Positions 7,515 through 16,400 of a stretch of 21,355 nucleotides of DNA are shown piece after piece. The notes beneath the pieces are model-generated. The model was given only the letters and a program-made list of their open reading frames with translations, did not search any database and was not told the origin of the DNA. The position numbers and the translations under genes are program-made. Positions within the stretch are counted from its first letter, which is position 1, and every line of letters begins with the position of its first letter. Source of the stretch: CAZGVW01 sp964529265 (GTDB lineage Bacteria; Planctomycetota; Phycisphaerae; Phycisphaerales; UBA1924); assembly GCA_964529265.1 (NCBI GenBank), contig CAZGVW010000115.1:1-21355 (forward strand), given 5' to 3'.

Positions 7515-9041
7515 TCACTCCCGCTCGAACACGACGTCGCCGAGCCGCTCCTCAGTCAGCACCAGTCGCGCAACGCGGCCATTATCCATTTCAAGCCGCC
7601 CCTTGACGCCGTCGAAGACCGGGCCGTCAAAGAGAAAGTGGTCCGGCGCGTCGCCCGCGTGGAACCGCGAGGGGACGATGCCCATGTTGACGAGGATCGT
7701 GTCGCCGTCGGGCAGCACGTGCGCGCGGCCCCAGTGCGGATTCGTGTACGTCCCGAGGTAGGCTTCGCGCGTTTGTGAGAGAACGCTCACCGGGAACGGC
7801 CCGCCGCCCCTTGCCGCCATGAACGGACCCTCAAGGGCCTTATGCCTCGTCGCCCGCTCGACGAACCGCCCAAAGACGTCCCACGCCGGCGCGGTGTTCG
7901 TCAGCCGCGCCATGACGTCGATGGCGACGACGTCGCCCAGCATTCGCGCCGGTCCCCCGCCGTTGATCAGCACGACCACGCCCACCCCCTGCTCGGGGAG
8001 CATCGCGAAGTAGGTCGATGTGCCCAAGTACCCGCCGCCATGGGCCGACAGCGGAGTCCCGTTGAACTCACCGACCATCCACGCGAGACCGAATCCCTTC
8101 TGAATCCGGATCGTCCCATCCGGCTCGGGCAGCGCCGCGAGCAGACTGTGCGATTCGTCGATCAGGCCTTCCGACACGATGCGCACACCGTCGATCGCGC
8201 CGCCGTTCATGTGCAGGCTCAGCCAGCGGGCCGCATCAAAGGCGGTCGTGCCCATGCCGCCCGCGGCGTGCATCACCGAATCATCCTTCACCAGTTCGGC
8301 CCTCTGAAACTTCTCACCGCCGATCCGCTCCATCGGCGTGGCACTGTTCTCCCAGCCGTAGAGTTCGCTCGCGTAGCCTGTGGTGCGCTGCATGCCCGCG
8401 GGCTCGAACACGGCCACGTCAAGATAATCGCGCCAACTCTTTCCCGTCACGGCCTCGATGACGCGCCCGAGCAGCGTGTAGTGCGTGTTCGTGTATTCAA
8501 CCTCGCGCCCGATCTCCGCCCGCGCGAGCCAGTGAAAGTAGCGATCATCCGTGATCTCGCCGGTGTACGCATCGAGCATGACCGCCGGCCCGGAGTTGAT
8601 GCCGTGGCGGTGCGTCAGCAGGTCGCGAATCGTCAGCGCGCTCTCCAGCTCCTTGTCCGGCAACTCCATCTGCGGCAGGTGGCGCTTCACCGCATCGTCG
8701 AGGGAGAGCCTTCCCTCGTCGGCGAGGCGGCAGACCCCCGCGGCCAGGTAGGTCTTCGTCATCGAAGCGATGTAGAAGCATGTGTGCTGGTCGATCGGCT
8801 TCCCCTCGAGATCGCGGAATCCGGCGCTCCACGCCGCGTACGGCCTGCCGTCCTTCACGACCGCGACCGCGACGCCGGGAGCGTCAAAGAGGTCCATCAC
8901 CGGCCCCCAACGGGCCGGGAGGTCGGCAAGGTCGGGGCGCTCGCTGAAGGGAGGAAGATCGCCGCCTTGGCCGGGTTCGACCCCGAAACCAAGGACGACG
9001 GCGAGGGTTGCAGCCTGAATGCCTGTTCTGACGCGGATCAT
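7515..9041 (-). CDS. Periplasmic serine hydrolase of the beta-lactamase/PBP-like family (class C/EstB type)
   Basis: The 508-residue product has an N-terminal signal peptide (TGIQAATLAVVLGFG) and a complete PF00144-type catalytic domain. Ser93-Met-Thr-Lys96 is the SxxK nucleophile motif, Tyr183-Thr-Asn185 the YxN motif, and His334-Gly-Gly336 (SAHGGGYLG) takes the place of the KTG motif. HGG-type members are mostly esterases, D-amino-acid peptidases or PBP-like proteins rather than true beta-lactamases. After the catalytic domain, a roughly 100-residue beta-rich tail (EAYLGTYTNPHWG onward) resembles the C-terminal lipocalin-like domain of many such proteins. TGGAG lies about 9 bases upstream of the start. 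The AraC-family gene 65 bases upstream on the same strand may control it. The substrate cannot be read from sequence. Confidence 0.93.
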   Translation of the reverse strand: MIRVRTGIQAATLAVVLGFGVEPGQGGDLPPFSERPDLADLPARWGPVMDLFDAPGVAVAVVKDGRPYAAWSAGFRDLEGKPIDQHTCFYIASMTKTYLAAGVCRLADEGRLSLDDAVKRHLPQMELPDKELESALTIRDLLTHRHGINSGPAVMLDAYTGEITDDRYFHWLARAEIGREVEYTNTHYTLLGRVIEAVTGKSWRDYLDVAVFEPAGMQRTTGYASELYGWENSATPMERIGGEKFQRAELVKDDSVMHAAGGMGTTAFDAARWLSLHMNGGAIDGVRIVSEGLIDESHSLLAALPEPDGTIRIQKGFGLAWMVGEFNGTPLSAHGGGYLGTSTYFAMLPEQGVGVVVLINGGGPARMLGDVVAIDVMARLTNTAPAWDVFGRFVERATRHKALEGPFMAARGGGPFPVSVLSQTREAYLGTYTNPHWGRAHVLPDGDTILVNMGIVPSRFHAGDAPDHFLFDGPVFDGVKGRLEMDNGRVARLVLTEERLGDVVFERE

Positions 9042-9106
9042 CGCGGAATCTCCATTGGTGGTTGGTCACCATGATCCCGCACCCGCGCCGGCCTGTCTTG
9101 AACGGA

Positions 9107-9901
9107 TCAAACCGCCCGCGTCAGATCCCGGAACGCCCGCGGCGTCAGCCCGCTCTCGCGCCGGAACTCCCGCGAGAGGTGCGCCTGGTCGCTGAACCCC
9201 GCCTCGCAGGCGATCGAAACCAGCGGCCGCGACGTCGTCGCCAGACCGTCGGCGGCGCGGCGGACGCGCTCCCGCCGCCGCCACTCCCGCGGCGAACAGC
9301 CCATCTCGCGACGGAAACGGCGAGCCATCGCGACCGGGTGCATGCCGATCTCCCTCGCGACGCTCGCCACACGTTCTTCTCCAAGCCGCGAGGCAATCCG
9401 GCCCATCCGGCCGTCGATCGTCCGGCCATGCGCCTTCCCATCGCCGACGAGGCCGGCCAGCGCGCTCAGCCACGGCTCAACCGGGCCCGCCTCAACCCGC
9501 CCGCCACGCGCACGCGCCCAGAGGCCAAGCACCAGGTGCGCCGCGCGGCCGTCGGCGCTCCACGCGCATCGCTCGAAGAGGCCGCACGAACGACGCAGCC
9601 AGGCTTCGAGACGGCGGTCCACCTCGACGACGATGGTCTGCGTCCCATGTGGCCCCGCCGCGCTCTCGTGCGCGCTCCCGGATGGCTTGACGAGCACGCA
9701 CAGCGCCTCGCAGCGGCGCTCTCCCTCGGCCGTCATGTCGTCCAAACGCCCCGCGACCACCACGGTGACGTTCGCCGTGCGGTGAGAGTGCTCCGGCATC
9801 ACGTGGCCCGGCGCGTACGCCACGCGGTGCACGCGGGCGGCGCCGGCGGGGAGCGTCGCCATCACGCGGCCCTGGGTGATGTGGGCGAGCAGAGGGGTCA
9901 C
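9107..9901 (-). CDS. AraC-family regulator with N-terminal cupin domain
   Basis: The product has a cupin-like sensor first (VAYAPGHVMPEHSHRTANVT, with the PxHxH-type metal or ligand pocket). A helical linker follows, then an AraC double helix-turn-helix: RVASVAREIGMHPVAMARRF and PLVSIACEAGFSDQAHLSRE, ending FRRESGLTPRAFRDL. The start is uncertain. GTG 9901 gives 264 aa and has GAATACT, a possible -10, just upstream; ATG 9862 gives 251 aa. Neither has a good Shine-Dalgarno. The gene lies 65 bases upstream of the serine hydrolase on the same strand and is divergent from the metal-efflux operon, with 118 bases between starts. It could therefore control either; sequence alone does not decide. The His-containing cupin pocket makes a metal-responsive role possible but unproven. 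Confidence 0.85.
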   Translation of the reverse strand: MTPLLAHITQGRVMATLPAGAARVHRVAYAPGHVMPEHSHRTANVTVVVAGRLDDMTAEGERRCEALCVLVKPSGSAHESAAGPHGTQTIVVEVDRRLEAWLRRSCGLFERCAWSADGRAAHLVLGLWARARGGRVEAGPVEPWLSALAGLVGDGKAHGRTIDGRMGRIASRLGEERVASVAREIGMHPVAMARRFRREMGCSPREWRRRERVRRAADGLATTSRPLVSIACEAGFSDQAHLSREFRRESGLTPRAFRDLTRAV

Positions 9902-10005
9902 TAGGGGAGTATTCGGGAACCCTCCGGGTCGGTTGCGGGCCCGTCCCCCCGGAAGCAGCCCCGAAGCGCCATGCCGCGGCTGCATCGCACCCCCACCCTG
10001 ACCGA

Positions 10006-10011
10006 TATACT
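10006..10011 (+). promoter_or_regulatory. Possible -10 box of the metal-efflux operon
   Basis: TATACT matches the -10 consensus at 5 of 6 bases and ends 8 bases before the GTG chosen as start of the first operon gene. No good -35 is seen at 16-18 bases upstream. If this is the promoter, the first gene would be almost leaderless. Confidence 0.25.
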
Positions 10012-10019
10012 TGAACGAC

Positions 10020-10451
10020 GTGCTGCACCGCCTTGTCGCCATCCTGCTGTTCTCGTCCCTTGCCGCGCAGGCGGCGATGGGAGGCCTCCGCGGCAGCGTG
10101 GCCCTCTGTCTCGGCGGAGGCCACGAGCACGCCCCGGAAGAGGTCGTCACCGAGTGCACCCTGGTCTGCAGCCATGAATCGGAGTGGCCCGCGCCGGCGC
10201 CCATTCCGCCGGGTGAGCACGATGGCGGCTGCGGCTGCATCGATATCGACCTTGCGTCCGTCGATTTCCTGACGACGCTTCAACCCGCGTTTGAGGGCGC
10301 CACGGTCCTTGCCCTCTCCGCCGCTGCGCCGAACATCGGCGAGGCGCTGTCGGCCGGGCCTTCCTGGCGCGGTCCGCCTCCGGAGTGCGATCGCGACCAT
10401 CGCGGTGCGCACCGCCTGGCGCTCGTGCGGTCCACGCGACTCATCATCTGA
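10020..10451 (+). CDS. Exported Cys/His-rich protein, first gene of the metal-efflux operon
   Basis: I do not recognise a named family. The frame is open from TTG 10011; GTG 10020 gives a clean signal peptide (LHRLVAILLFSSLAAQAAMG) and a 143-residue protein. The mature part starts with a metal-ligand-like cluster within about 50 residues: CLGGGHEH, TECTLVCSHESE, then EHDGGCGCIDIDL, with five Cys after the first one and several His and acidic residues. The rest is low in structure. The position directly upstream of TolC-, adaptor- and RND-encoding genes suggests a periplasmic metal-binding or sensing accessory. No Shine-Dalgarno is visible. An 81-base gap separates it from the next gene, so it may have its own translation control. 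The role is inferred from composition and neighbours only. Confidence 0.65.
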   Translation: MLHRLVAILLFSSLAAQAAMGGLRGSVALCLGGGHEHAPEEVVTECTLVCSHESEWPAPAPIPPGEHDGGCGCIDIDLASVDFLTTLQPAFEGATVLALSAAAPNIGEALSAGPSWRGPPPECDRDHRGAHRLALVRSTRLII

Positions 10452-10518
10452 CGCCTGTCCGAATTCGAGACGTAGCCTCCGCGGCTTTGCCGCGCGGGCT
10501 GGTTGTCCGTTCCCCGAC

Positions 10519-10523
10519 AGGAG
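10519..10523 (+). promoter_or_regulatory. Shine-Dalgarno that sets the TolC-like gene start
   Basis: AGGAG lies 9 bases before ATG 10533. The frame is open from 10503, but only 10533 has a ribosome site and puts a lipoprotein signal at the N-terminus. Confidence 0.65.
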
Positions 10524-10532
10524 ACCGAAGTC

Positions 10533-12005
10533 ATGCGATTCAGAAGTCGCCCGCGCCCCCGGCGGGCGGTGTGGTCCGGCGCGAGTTCCGCCGCCGCCGC
10601 GGCGTGGCTGCTCGCGGGCTGCCAGTCCTACGAGCGCGCGCCGCTCGATCTCGCGGCCCACCGCGAGTCGCTCAGCGCCCGCATGGCCGATGCGGAGCCC
10701 GTCGCCGCGTTCGCGGAGCGGCTGCGCGCTACGGACGCCGCTGCGCCGGAGCGATTCGACCTGGCGGATGGGCTCTCGCCGGCCGAAGGGGAGGCGCTCG
10801 CGCTCTTCTACAACGCCGATCTGCGCCTGGTGCGCCTGGAGGCGGGCGTGGCCCTCGCGACGTTCGAGACCGCCGGTCTCTGGGAGGATCCCGTGTTCGG
10901 GTTCGATGCGGAGGACATCGTGTCCAACGCATCGCCGCTCGAGTTCGGGCTCACGCTGAGCCTCACGATTCCCATTTCGGGACGGCTCGAGGTGGAGAAA
11001 GCGCGGGCGGGCGCCGCGTACGAGGCGGAGCTGCGGCGCATCGTGGATGTGGAGTGGTCGGTGCGCCTCGGCGTTCGCCGCGCATGGGCCGCGTGGACCG
11101 CGGCCGAGGAACGCGCCACGGCGCTTCAAGCCGCGGGCGAGCAGGTGCAGGGCATCGTGGAGATCACGGATCGCCTCGAGTTCGCTGGCGAACTCAGCCG
11201 CGTCGAGGGCCGGCTGTTCCGTGTCGAAATGGCGGATCGCCGCGCGGCCCTCGCGCAGGCGGAACTCCTCGCCCGCCGGGCGCGGTTTGATCTGCTCGGC
11301 CTGATGGGCCTGCCCGCCGAGGCGGGCGTGGTGTTGCTGCCGGCATTGCCTGCGGCGGACGCTCCGCGCCCGGATGACCCGGTCGCCTCGCTCATGGAGT
11401 CAAACACCGAACTCGCTGTGAAACACGCTGAGTACGAAGTCGCGGAGGAGACCCTTCGCCTGGAGGTTCGAGAGCAGTATCCGGATCTCACCATCGGCTC
11501 CGGGTACGGAAGTCAGGAAGACGATGACCGCGTGCTCTTCGGCGCGTCACTTCCCATCCCGATCCTGAACGCGAACCGGGCCGCCATCGCGGAGGCCCGG
11601 GCCCGCCGCGAAACCGCGCGGGCCGCGGCAGAGGCAACGCTCGAACGCCTGGCCCGCGAGTACGCCGCCGCGAGCGCCGAGTTCGAGGCCGCACACAGCC
11701 AGCGCGCCCGGTACGAATCGGAAATCCTGCCCATGCTCGAGGATCAGGCCGCCGACCTGGCCCAGATCGTCCGACTGGGCCAGGTGGACACGCTGCTCCT
11801 GCTCGAAGCGGTGGAGCGCCAGTTCGAGGCCAGATCGCGCCTGATCGACCTTCGCCTCGCCGAACTCAGCGCCGCCATCACGATGAAGGAGATCCTGGGG
11901 CCTGAGCAGGCGCTCGATCCCGCGCCCGTCGCCGCGCCCCACGAAGAGCCCGGCTCGGCAAAGCGGGAAGTCGAAGCGCCCGCGGGGAATGGAGGCAGCC
12001 AATGA
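10533..12005 (+). CDS. TolC-family outer-membrane efflux lipoprotein (CzcC/CusC-like)
   Basis: This 490-residue protein has an Arg-rich n-region, an Ala-rich core and the lipobox LLAGC, so Cys30 should be lipidated. The remainder shows the duplicated helical pattern of outer-membrane efflux proteins: ALALFYNADLRLVRLEAGVA opens the first repeat and GLTLSLTIPISGRLEVEKA is the strand segment leading into a long helix. The second half has LAVKHAEYEVAEETLRLEVR, ASLPIPILNANRAAIAEARA and the closing helix VDTLLLLEAVERQFEARSRL. In tripartite pumps such proteins form the trimeric outer-membrane channel. The length is normal for the family. Its stop overlaps the adaptor start by 4 bases (ATGA). The Pro/Glu-rich tail after residue about 460 seems unstructured. 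Metal specificity is not encoded in visible motifs. Confidence 0.92.
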   Translation: MRFRSRPRPRRAVWSGASSAAAAAWLLAGCQSYERAPLDLAAHRESLSARMADAEPVAAFAERLRATDAAAPERFDLADGLSPAEGEALALFYNADLRLVRLEAGVALATFETAGLWEDPVFGFDAEDIVSNASPLEFGLTLSLTIPISGRLEVEKARAGAAYEAELRRIVDVEWSVRLGVRRAWAAWTAAEERATALQAAGEQVQGIVEITDRLEFAGELSRVEGRLFRVEMADRRAALAQAELLARRARFDLLGLMGLPAEAGVVLLPALPAADAPRPDDPVASLMESNTELAVKHAEYEVAEETLRLEVREQYPDLTIGSGYGSQEDDDRVLFGASLPIPILNANRAAIAEARARRETARAAAEATLERLAREYAAASAEFEAAHSQRARYESEILPMLEDQAADLAQIVRLGQVDTLLLLEAVERQFEARSRLIDLRLAELSAAITMKEILGPEQALDPAPVAAPHEEPGSAKREVEAPAGNGGSQ

Positions 12006-13453
12006 ACGTGCCCACCAGGCTTCTCGCCACGGCGATCTGCGCAGCCGCGGCGCTCCTCGCGCCCGGATGCGGCGGCTCAGGCGGCGACGATCATGCGTCC
12101 GAGAACGCGCATGAGCACGAGGCCGGCGCCGCGCCGGAATCGAACCGCGTCGCGATTCCACCTGCGGTGCGCTCCAACCTCGGCATCACTTTCGTGCAGG
12201 TCGAGCGCCGGCGGATCGAGCAGACGCTTCGGGCGCCGGGCGCCTTCGAACTGCTGCCCACCGCGCGGCGGGAATACCGCACCATGCTTCCCGGCCGCGT
12301 CGAACTGCTCGCGCAGCAGTTCGATGAAGTCGAAGCCGGCGCGCCGCTCTACCGCATCGATTCGCCCGCATGGCGCGACAGGCAGCAATCCCTTGCGGAA
12401 GCCGCGTCCGCCATCCAGCGCCTTTCGACAAGGCTCGCCACGTTCGATCCGCTTCGCGCAGCGCACGAACGGCATGAGGAGAGCCTGCTGGAAAGCGTCG
12501 CCGTGTGGGGGGAGCGCGTGCGGCAGATCGAATCCGTCCGCGAGGCCGGCGGCGGGCGCATCAGCGAACTCGCCGAGGCGCGATCGGCCCTCGCCGCGGC
12601 CGGGGCGGAACTGGCCGACGTGCAGGAGAAAGATGCGGAACTCGACGCCGCCCGCGCCGAGACCACCGCCGAACTGGAAGCGGCCCGCTCCCGCATGTCC
12701 TTCCTCCTCGATTCCGCCGCGGCAATCGTCGGCATCGGCCGCGCCGCGCTGGCGGAGCGCGTCCCCGCCGGCGACGGCGAAGCCCCGCGATGGGCCACCA
12801 TCGACAGGATCGAGGTCACCACCGTGGCCCCCGGTGTCGTTGAGTCCCTCGGCCTGACCAACGGCGCCTGGGCGGATGAGAAAACCGCCGTGCTCACCGT
12901 CGTGCAGCCGAGTCTGCTGCGCTTTCGCGCCTCCGGACTCCAGAGCGATCTCGGCGCACTCCGCCACGGGCTCGAGGCGCGCATCGTCCCTCCGACCCCC
13001 ACCGCCTCCGGCCGCAACGTGCCGCTCCAGGACACCATGCAGGGCGTGCTCTCGCTCGGCATCTCCGGTGACGCCGCCGACCGCACCATCGAACTCTTCG
13101 TCACGCCGGAGCGCCTCTCCGCCTGGGCGCGGCCCGGCGTCTCAGCCCAACTCGAGATCGTCACCGATTCAACCGCGCAGCCGGAACTCGCGATCCCCCT
13201 CGCCGCCGTTCAGCGCGATGGCCTCGCGCCCGTCATCTTCCGCCGCGCGCCGGACAATCCCGATGAAGCCATCCGCATGGAGGCCGATCTCGGCCCTGAC
13301 GACGGCCGATGGGTCGCCGTGCTCAGCGGGCTGCGAGATGGCGACGAGATCGTGCTCGACGGCGCCTTTCAACTCATGCTCGCCACCAGCGGCTCCATCC
13401 AGCGCGGCGGCCACTTCCACCCCGATGGAACCTTCCACGAGGGGGAGGACTGA
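12002..13453 (+). CDS. RND efflux periplasmic adaptor lipoprotein (CzcB/CusB-like)
   Basis: The 483-residue product has the lipoprotein signal LLAPGC (Cys23) and then a His/Glu-rich stretch (DDHASENAHEHE). The membrane-fusion core follows: a first beta segment (VAIPPAVRSNLGITFVQVER), half of the lipoyl-like barrel (TMLPGRVELLAQQFDEVEAG, about residues 93-115), a long Ala/Glu-rich coiled coil (about 125-235), and the second barrel half with VAPGVVESLGLTNG. A beta-barrel region comes next, then the membrane-proximal segment VAVLSGLRDGDEIVLDGAFQ. The C-terminus is again His-containing (GGHFHPDGTFHEGED). It links the inner-membrane pump to the outer channel and, in heavy-metal systems, passes metal to the pump. 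GGAGG lies 7 bases upstream; the start overlaps the previous stop and the pump gene follows after 3 bases. Confidence 0.93.
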   Translation: MNVPTRLLATAICAAAALLAPGCGGSGGDDHASENAHEHEAGAAPESNRVAIPPAVRSNLGITFVQVERRRIEQTLRAPGAFELLPTARREYRTMLPGRVELLAQQFDEVEAGAPLYRIDSPAWRDRQQSLAEAASAIQRLSTRLATFDPLRAAHERHEESLLESVAVWGERVRQIESVREAGGGRISELAEARSALAAAGAELADVQEKDAELDAARAETTAELEAARSRMSFLLDSAAAIVGIGRAALAERVPAGDGEAPRWATIDRIEVTTVAPGVVESLGLTNGAWADEKTAVLTVVQPSLLRFRASGLQSDLGALRHGLEARIVPPTPTASGRNVPLQDTMQGVLSLGISGDAADRTIELFVTPERLSAWARPGVSAQLEIVTDSTAQPELAIPLAAVQRDGLAPVIFRRAPDNPDEAIRMEADLGPDDGRWVAVLSGLRDGDEIVLDGAFQLMLATSGSIQRGGHFHPDGTFHEGED

Positions 13454-13456
13454 GCC

Positions 13457-16400
13457 ATGCTCAAGGCGCTCATCCGCTTCTCGCTTCAGTTCCCGTCGCT
13501 GGTCGTCATCTCCGCGCTGCTGCTCGTCGGGCTCGCGGCGTATCGACTTCCCGGCATGACCGTTGACGTCTTCCCGGAGCTGAACGCGCCGACCGTGACC
13601 ATCATGGCCGAAGCGCCCGGCCTCGCCGCCGACGAAGTCGAGCAATACGTCACCTTCCCCATCGAAACCGCCGTGAACGGCGTCACCGGCGTGCGCCGCG
13701 TCCGCAGCGCCAGCGCCATCGGCCTCTCCATCGTCTGGGTCGATCTCGATTGGGGCGCCAACCTCTACGATGCCCGCCAACTCGTCGCCGAGCGCCTCGC
13801 CGCGGCCCGAAGCGGCCTCCCCGACGATATCGAGCCCTTCATCACGCCCATCTCATCCATCGCCGGCGAGATCATGCTCATCTCGCTTTCGTCCCCCGAT
13901 GGCGCCGCCGGCCCGATGGACCTCCGCTCCTACGCGGAGTTCGATCTGCGCAACAAAATCCTCGCCGTCCCCGGCGTCGCCCAGGTCGTCGCCATCGGCG
14001 GCGAACTGCCCGAATACCAGGTCAACGTCGATCAGGAGCGCCTGCGCCTCTATGGACTCACCATCACCGATGTCGTCGAAGCCGCCGGCGGCGCCCACAG
14101 CACCGCGAGCGCCGGCTACCTCCCCAACGTCAGCGCCCTCGAAATCCCCATCCGCCAGCAGAGCCGTGTCACGCGCCCAGGCGATATCGCGAGCACCGTG
14201 ATCAAGCATCACGAGGGCGTTTCCGTCACCATCGGCCAGGTCGCCGATGTCCGCCTCGGCCCCGCCCTCAAACGCGGCACGGCCTCCGAAGGCGGCTCGC
14301 CCGCCGTCATCCTCTCCATCCAGAAATCCCCCGGCACGAACACGCTCGCCCTCACCACGCGCATCGACGCCCTCCTCGACCAGATCGAACCCGCCCTCCC
14401 CAGGGGCGTCGCGCTTAATCGCGATGTCATGCGCCAATCACACTTCATCGATCGATCCGTGCACAACGTCACCAAAGTCCTCGCCGAGGCCACCGTCATC
14501 GTCCTCATCGTGCTTGCCCTCTTCCTCCTCAATCTCCGCACCACGCTCATCACGCTCACCGCGCTGCCCATCTCGCTCGCCGTCGGCCTCCTGCTCATGG
14601 ATGGCCTCGACCTCGGCCTGAACGTCATGACCTTGGGCGGCCTCGCCGTCGCCATCGGTGTCCTCGTGGACGACGCCATCATCGACGTCGAAAACGTCTT
14701 CCGCCGCCTGAAGCAGAATCAGGCCCGCTCCCCCGCGGAACAGCGCCCCTTCGCTGAGGTCATCTTCGAGGCGAGCAACGAAATCCGCCCCGCCATGGTC
14801 TTCGCCACCGTCATCATCGTGATGGTGTTCATCCCGCTCCTCTTCCTTCAAGGCCTCGAGGGCCGATTCTTCCGCCCCCTCGCGCTCACCTACATGGTCT
14901 CCATCCTCGCGTCACTCGTCGTCGCCCTCACCGTCACACCCGCCATGTGCCGCCTCCTCCTCCGCGGCCGCCTCGGCAGCGCCCACGGCGCACAAGACGG
15001 CTTCCTCGTCCGCCTCCTCAAACGCGCCTACGAGCCCTCCCTCCGCGCCGCGATCCGCTCCCGCGGGTGGGTGCTCGCCGCCGCGGGCGTCGCCACGGCC
15101 GCCGCCCTCTGGCTCGCCAGCACCTTCGGAACCTCCTTCCTCCCATCCTTCAACGAGGGCACGTTCACCGTCTTCCTCCTCGCGCCCCCGGGCACGTCCC
15201 TCATCGAGAGCGATCGACTCGCGACCGAAGTCGAAAAACGCCTCGTCGCCGTCGAAGGCGTGCGCTCCGTCTCGCGCCGCACCGGCCGCGCCGAGCGCGA
15301 TGAGCACGCCGAGCCCGTCAGCAACTCCGAGATCGAAGTCACCGTCGCCGATGGCCGCGATCGCGACGCCGTCCGCCGCGATATCGACGAGATCCTCGGC
15401 TCCATCCCCGGCATCACCACCATGGTCGGCCAGCCCATTGAGCACCGCTTCAGCCACGTGCTCTCCGGCACGCCCGCGGCTGTCGCCATCAACGTCTTCG
15501 GCGACAGCCTCTCCGAACTGCGGCGCGTGGCGAAGGAAATCGAGACGGAACTCTCACAACTCCCCGAGGCGCGCGACGTCAACGCCAACCGCGAAGTCAT
15601 GATCACCTCCCTCCCCATCCGCTATCGCCACGCCGAACTCGCCGCCGCCGGCCTCAGCCCCGCCGACGCCGCCGAGCAGGTCCGCGACGCCATCTACGGC
15701 GAAGTCGTGGACACCGTGAACCAGGGCGTGCGCCAATACGACATCGTCGTCCGCCTCGCGCCGAGCGAGCGCGAAACCATCGCCCAGGTGCGCGACCTCC
15801 TCCTCCATGGCCGCGGCGGCGCAACCGTCCGACTCAGCGACGTCGCCGACATCGGGCCGGAGCGCTCCAGCAACCTCATCACCCGCGAAAACGCCCTGCG
15901 CAAGGCCGTCGTCTCCCTCAACGTCGCCGAGGGTTCAAACCTCGGCGACCTCGTGGACCTCGTGCGCGAACGTGTAGACCCCATCGTCCGCCGCGCCGGA
16001 TTCACCGTCTCCTACGGCGGCCAGTTCGAAGCCCAGCGATCCGCGACCAGAACCATCCTCGTCTCCGGCGTCGCCGTGGCCGTCGTCATGCTCATGCTCC
16101 TCCAGATCTCCACCCGCTCGATGCGCGCCGCCCTCCTCGTCATGCTCAACATGCCCCTCGCCCTCATCGGCGGCATCGCGGCCATCTACCTCACCGAAGG
16201 CCGCGGCCCCATCGCCAACACGCTCGCCCTCATCGGCGTCGGCGGCCCCTATGTCCCCCCCGTCATCTCCATCGCGAGCATGGTGGGCTTCATCACGCTC
16301 TTCGGCATCGCCGTGCGCAACGGCATCCTCCTCATCAACCACTACAACCACCTCATGCGCGAAGAAGGCGTGCCCATCGACGAGGCCATCGTCCGCGGCT

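Larger units (their letters stand above)
7168..7518 (-). pseudogene. Remnant ORF resembling the C-terminal tail of a phage-type integrase
   Basis: A 116-residue frame opens with GTG 7518, overlapping the stop of the serine hydrolase gene (GTGA). The product has no catalytic domain: no integrase R..H-x-x-R..Y residues are present. In the middle it reads WTRGDSNPRPIAD, which is the antisense translation of a tRNA or tmRNA 3' end (7371-7401). In many integrases that use such an attachment site, the gene's last codons overlap the site and give just this kind of peptide. The end, DPALRDLIGAWAGLPEDVRR, looks like a real amphipathic protein segment. I read it as what is left of an integrase gene after loss of its front part. 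A functional small protein coupled to the hydrolase, or a chance ORF, cannot be excluded. Confidence 0.45.

Noticed and set aside
7842..9074. Plus-strand ORF of 410 aa opposite the serine hydrolase
   Set aside because: Antisense of a gene with intact SxxK, YxN and HGG motifs; no protein-like features.
9492..11129. Minus-strand ORF of 545 aa spanning the AraC gene, the spacer and the TolC-like gene
   Set aside because: It crosses two well-supported genes and a promoter region, and its product is Arg/Ala/Gly-rich without motifs.
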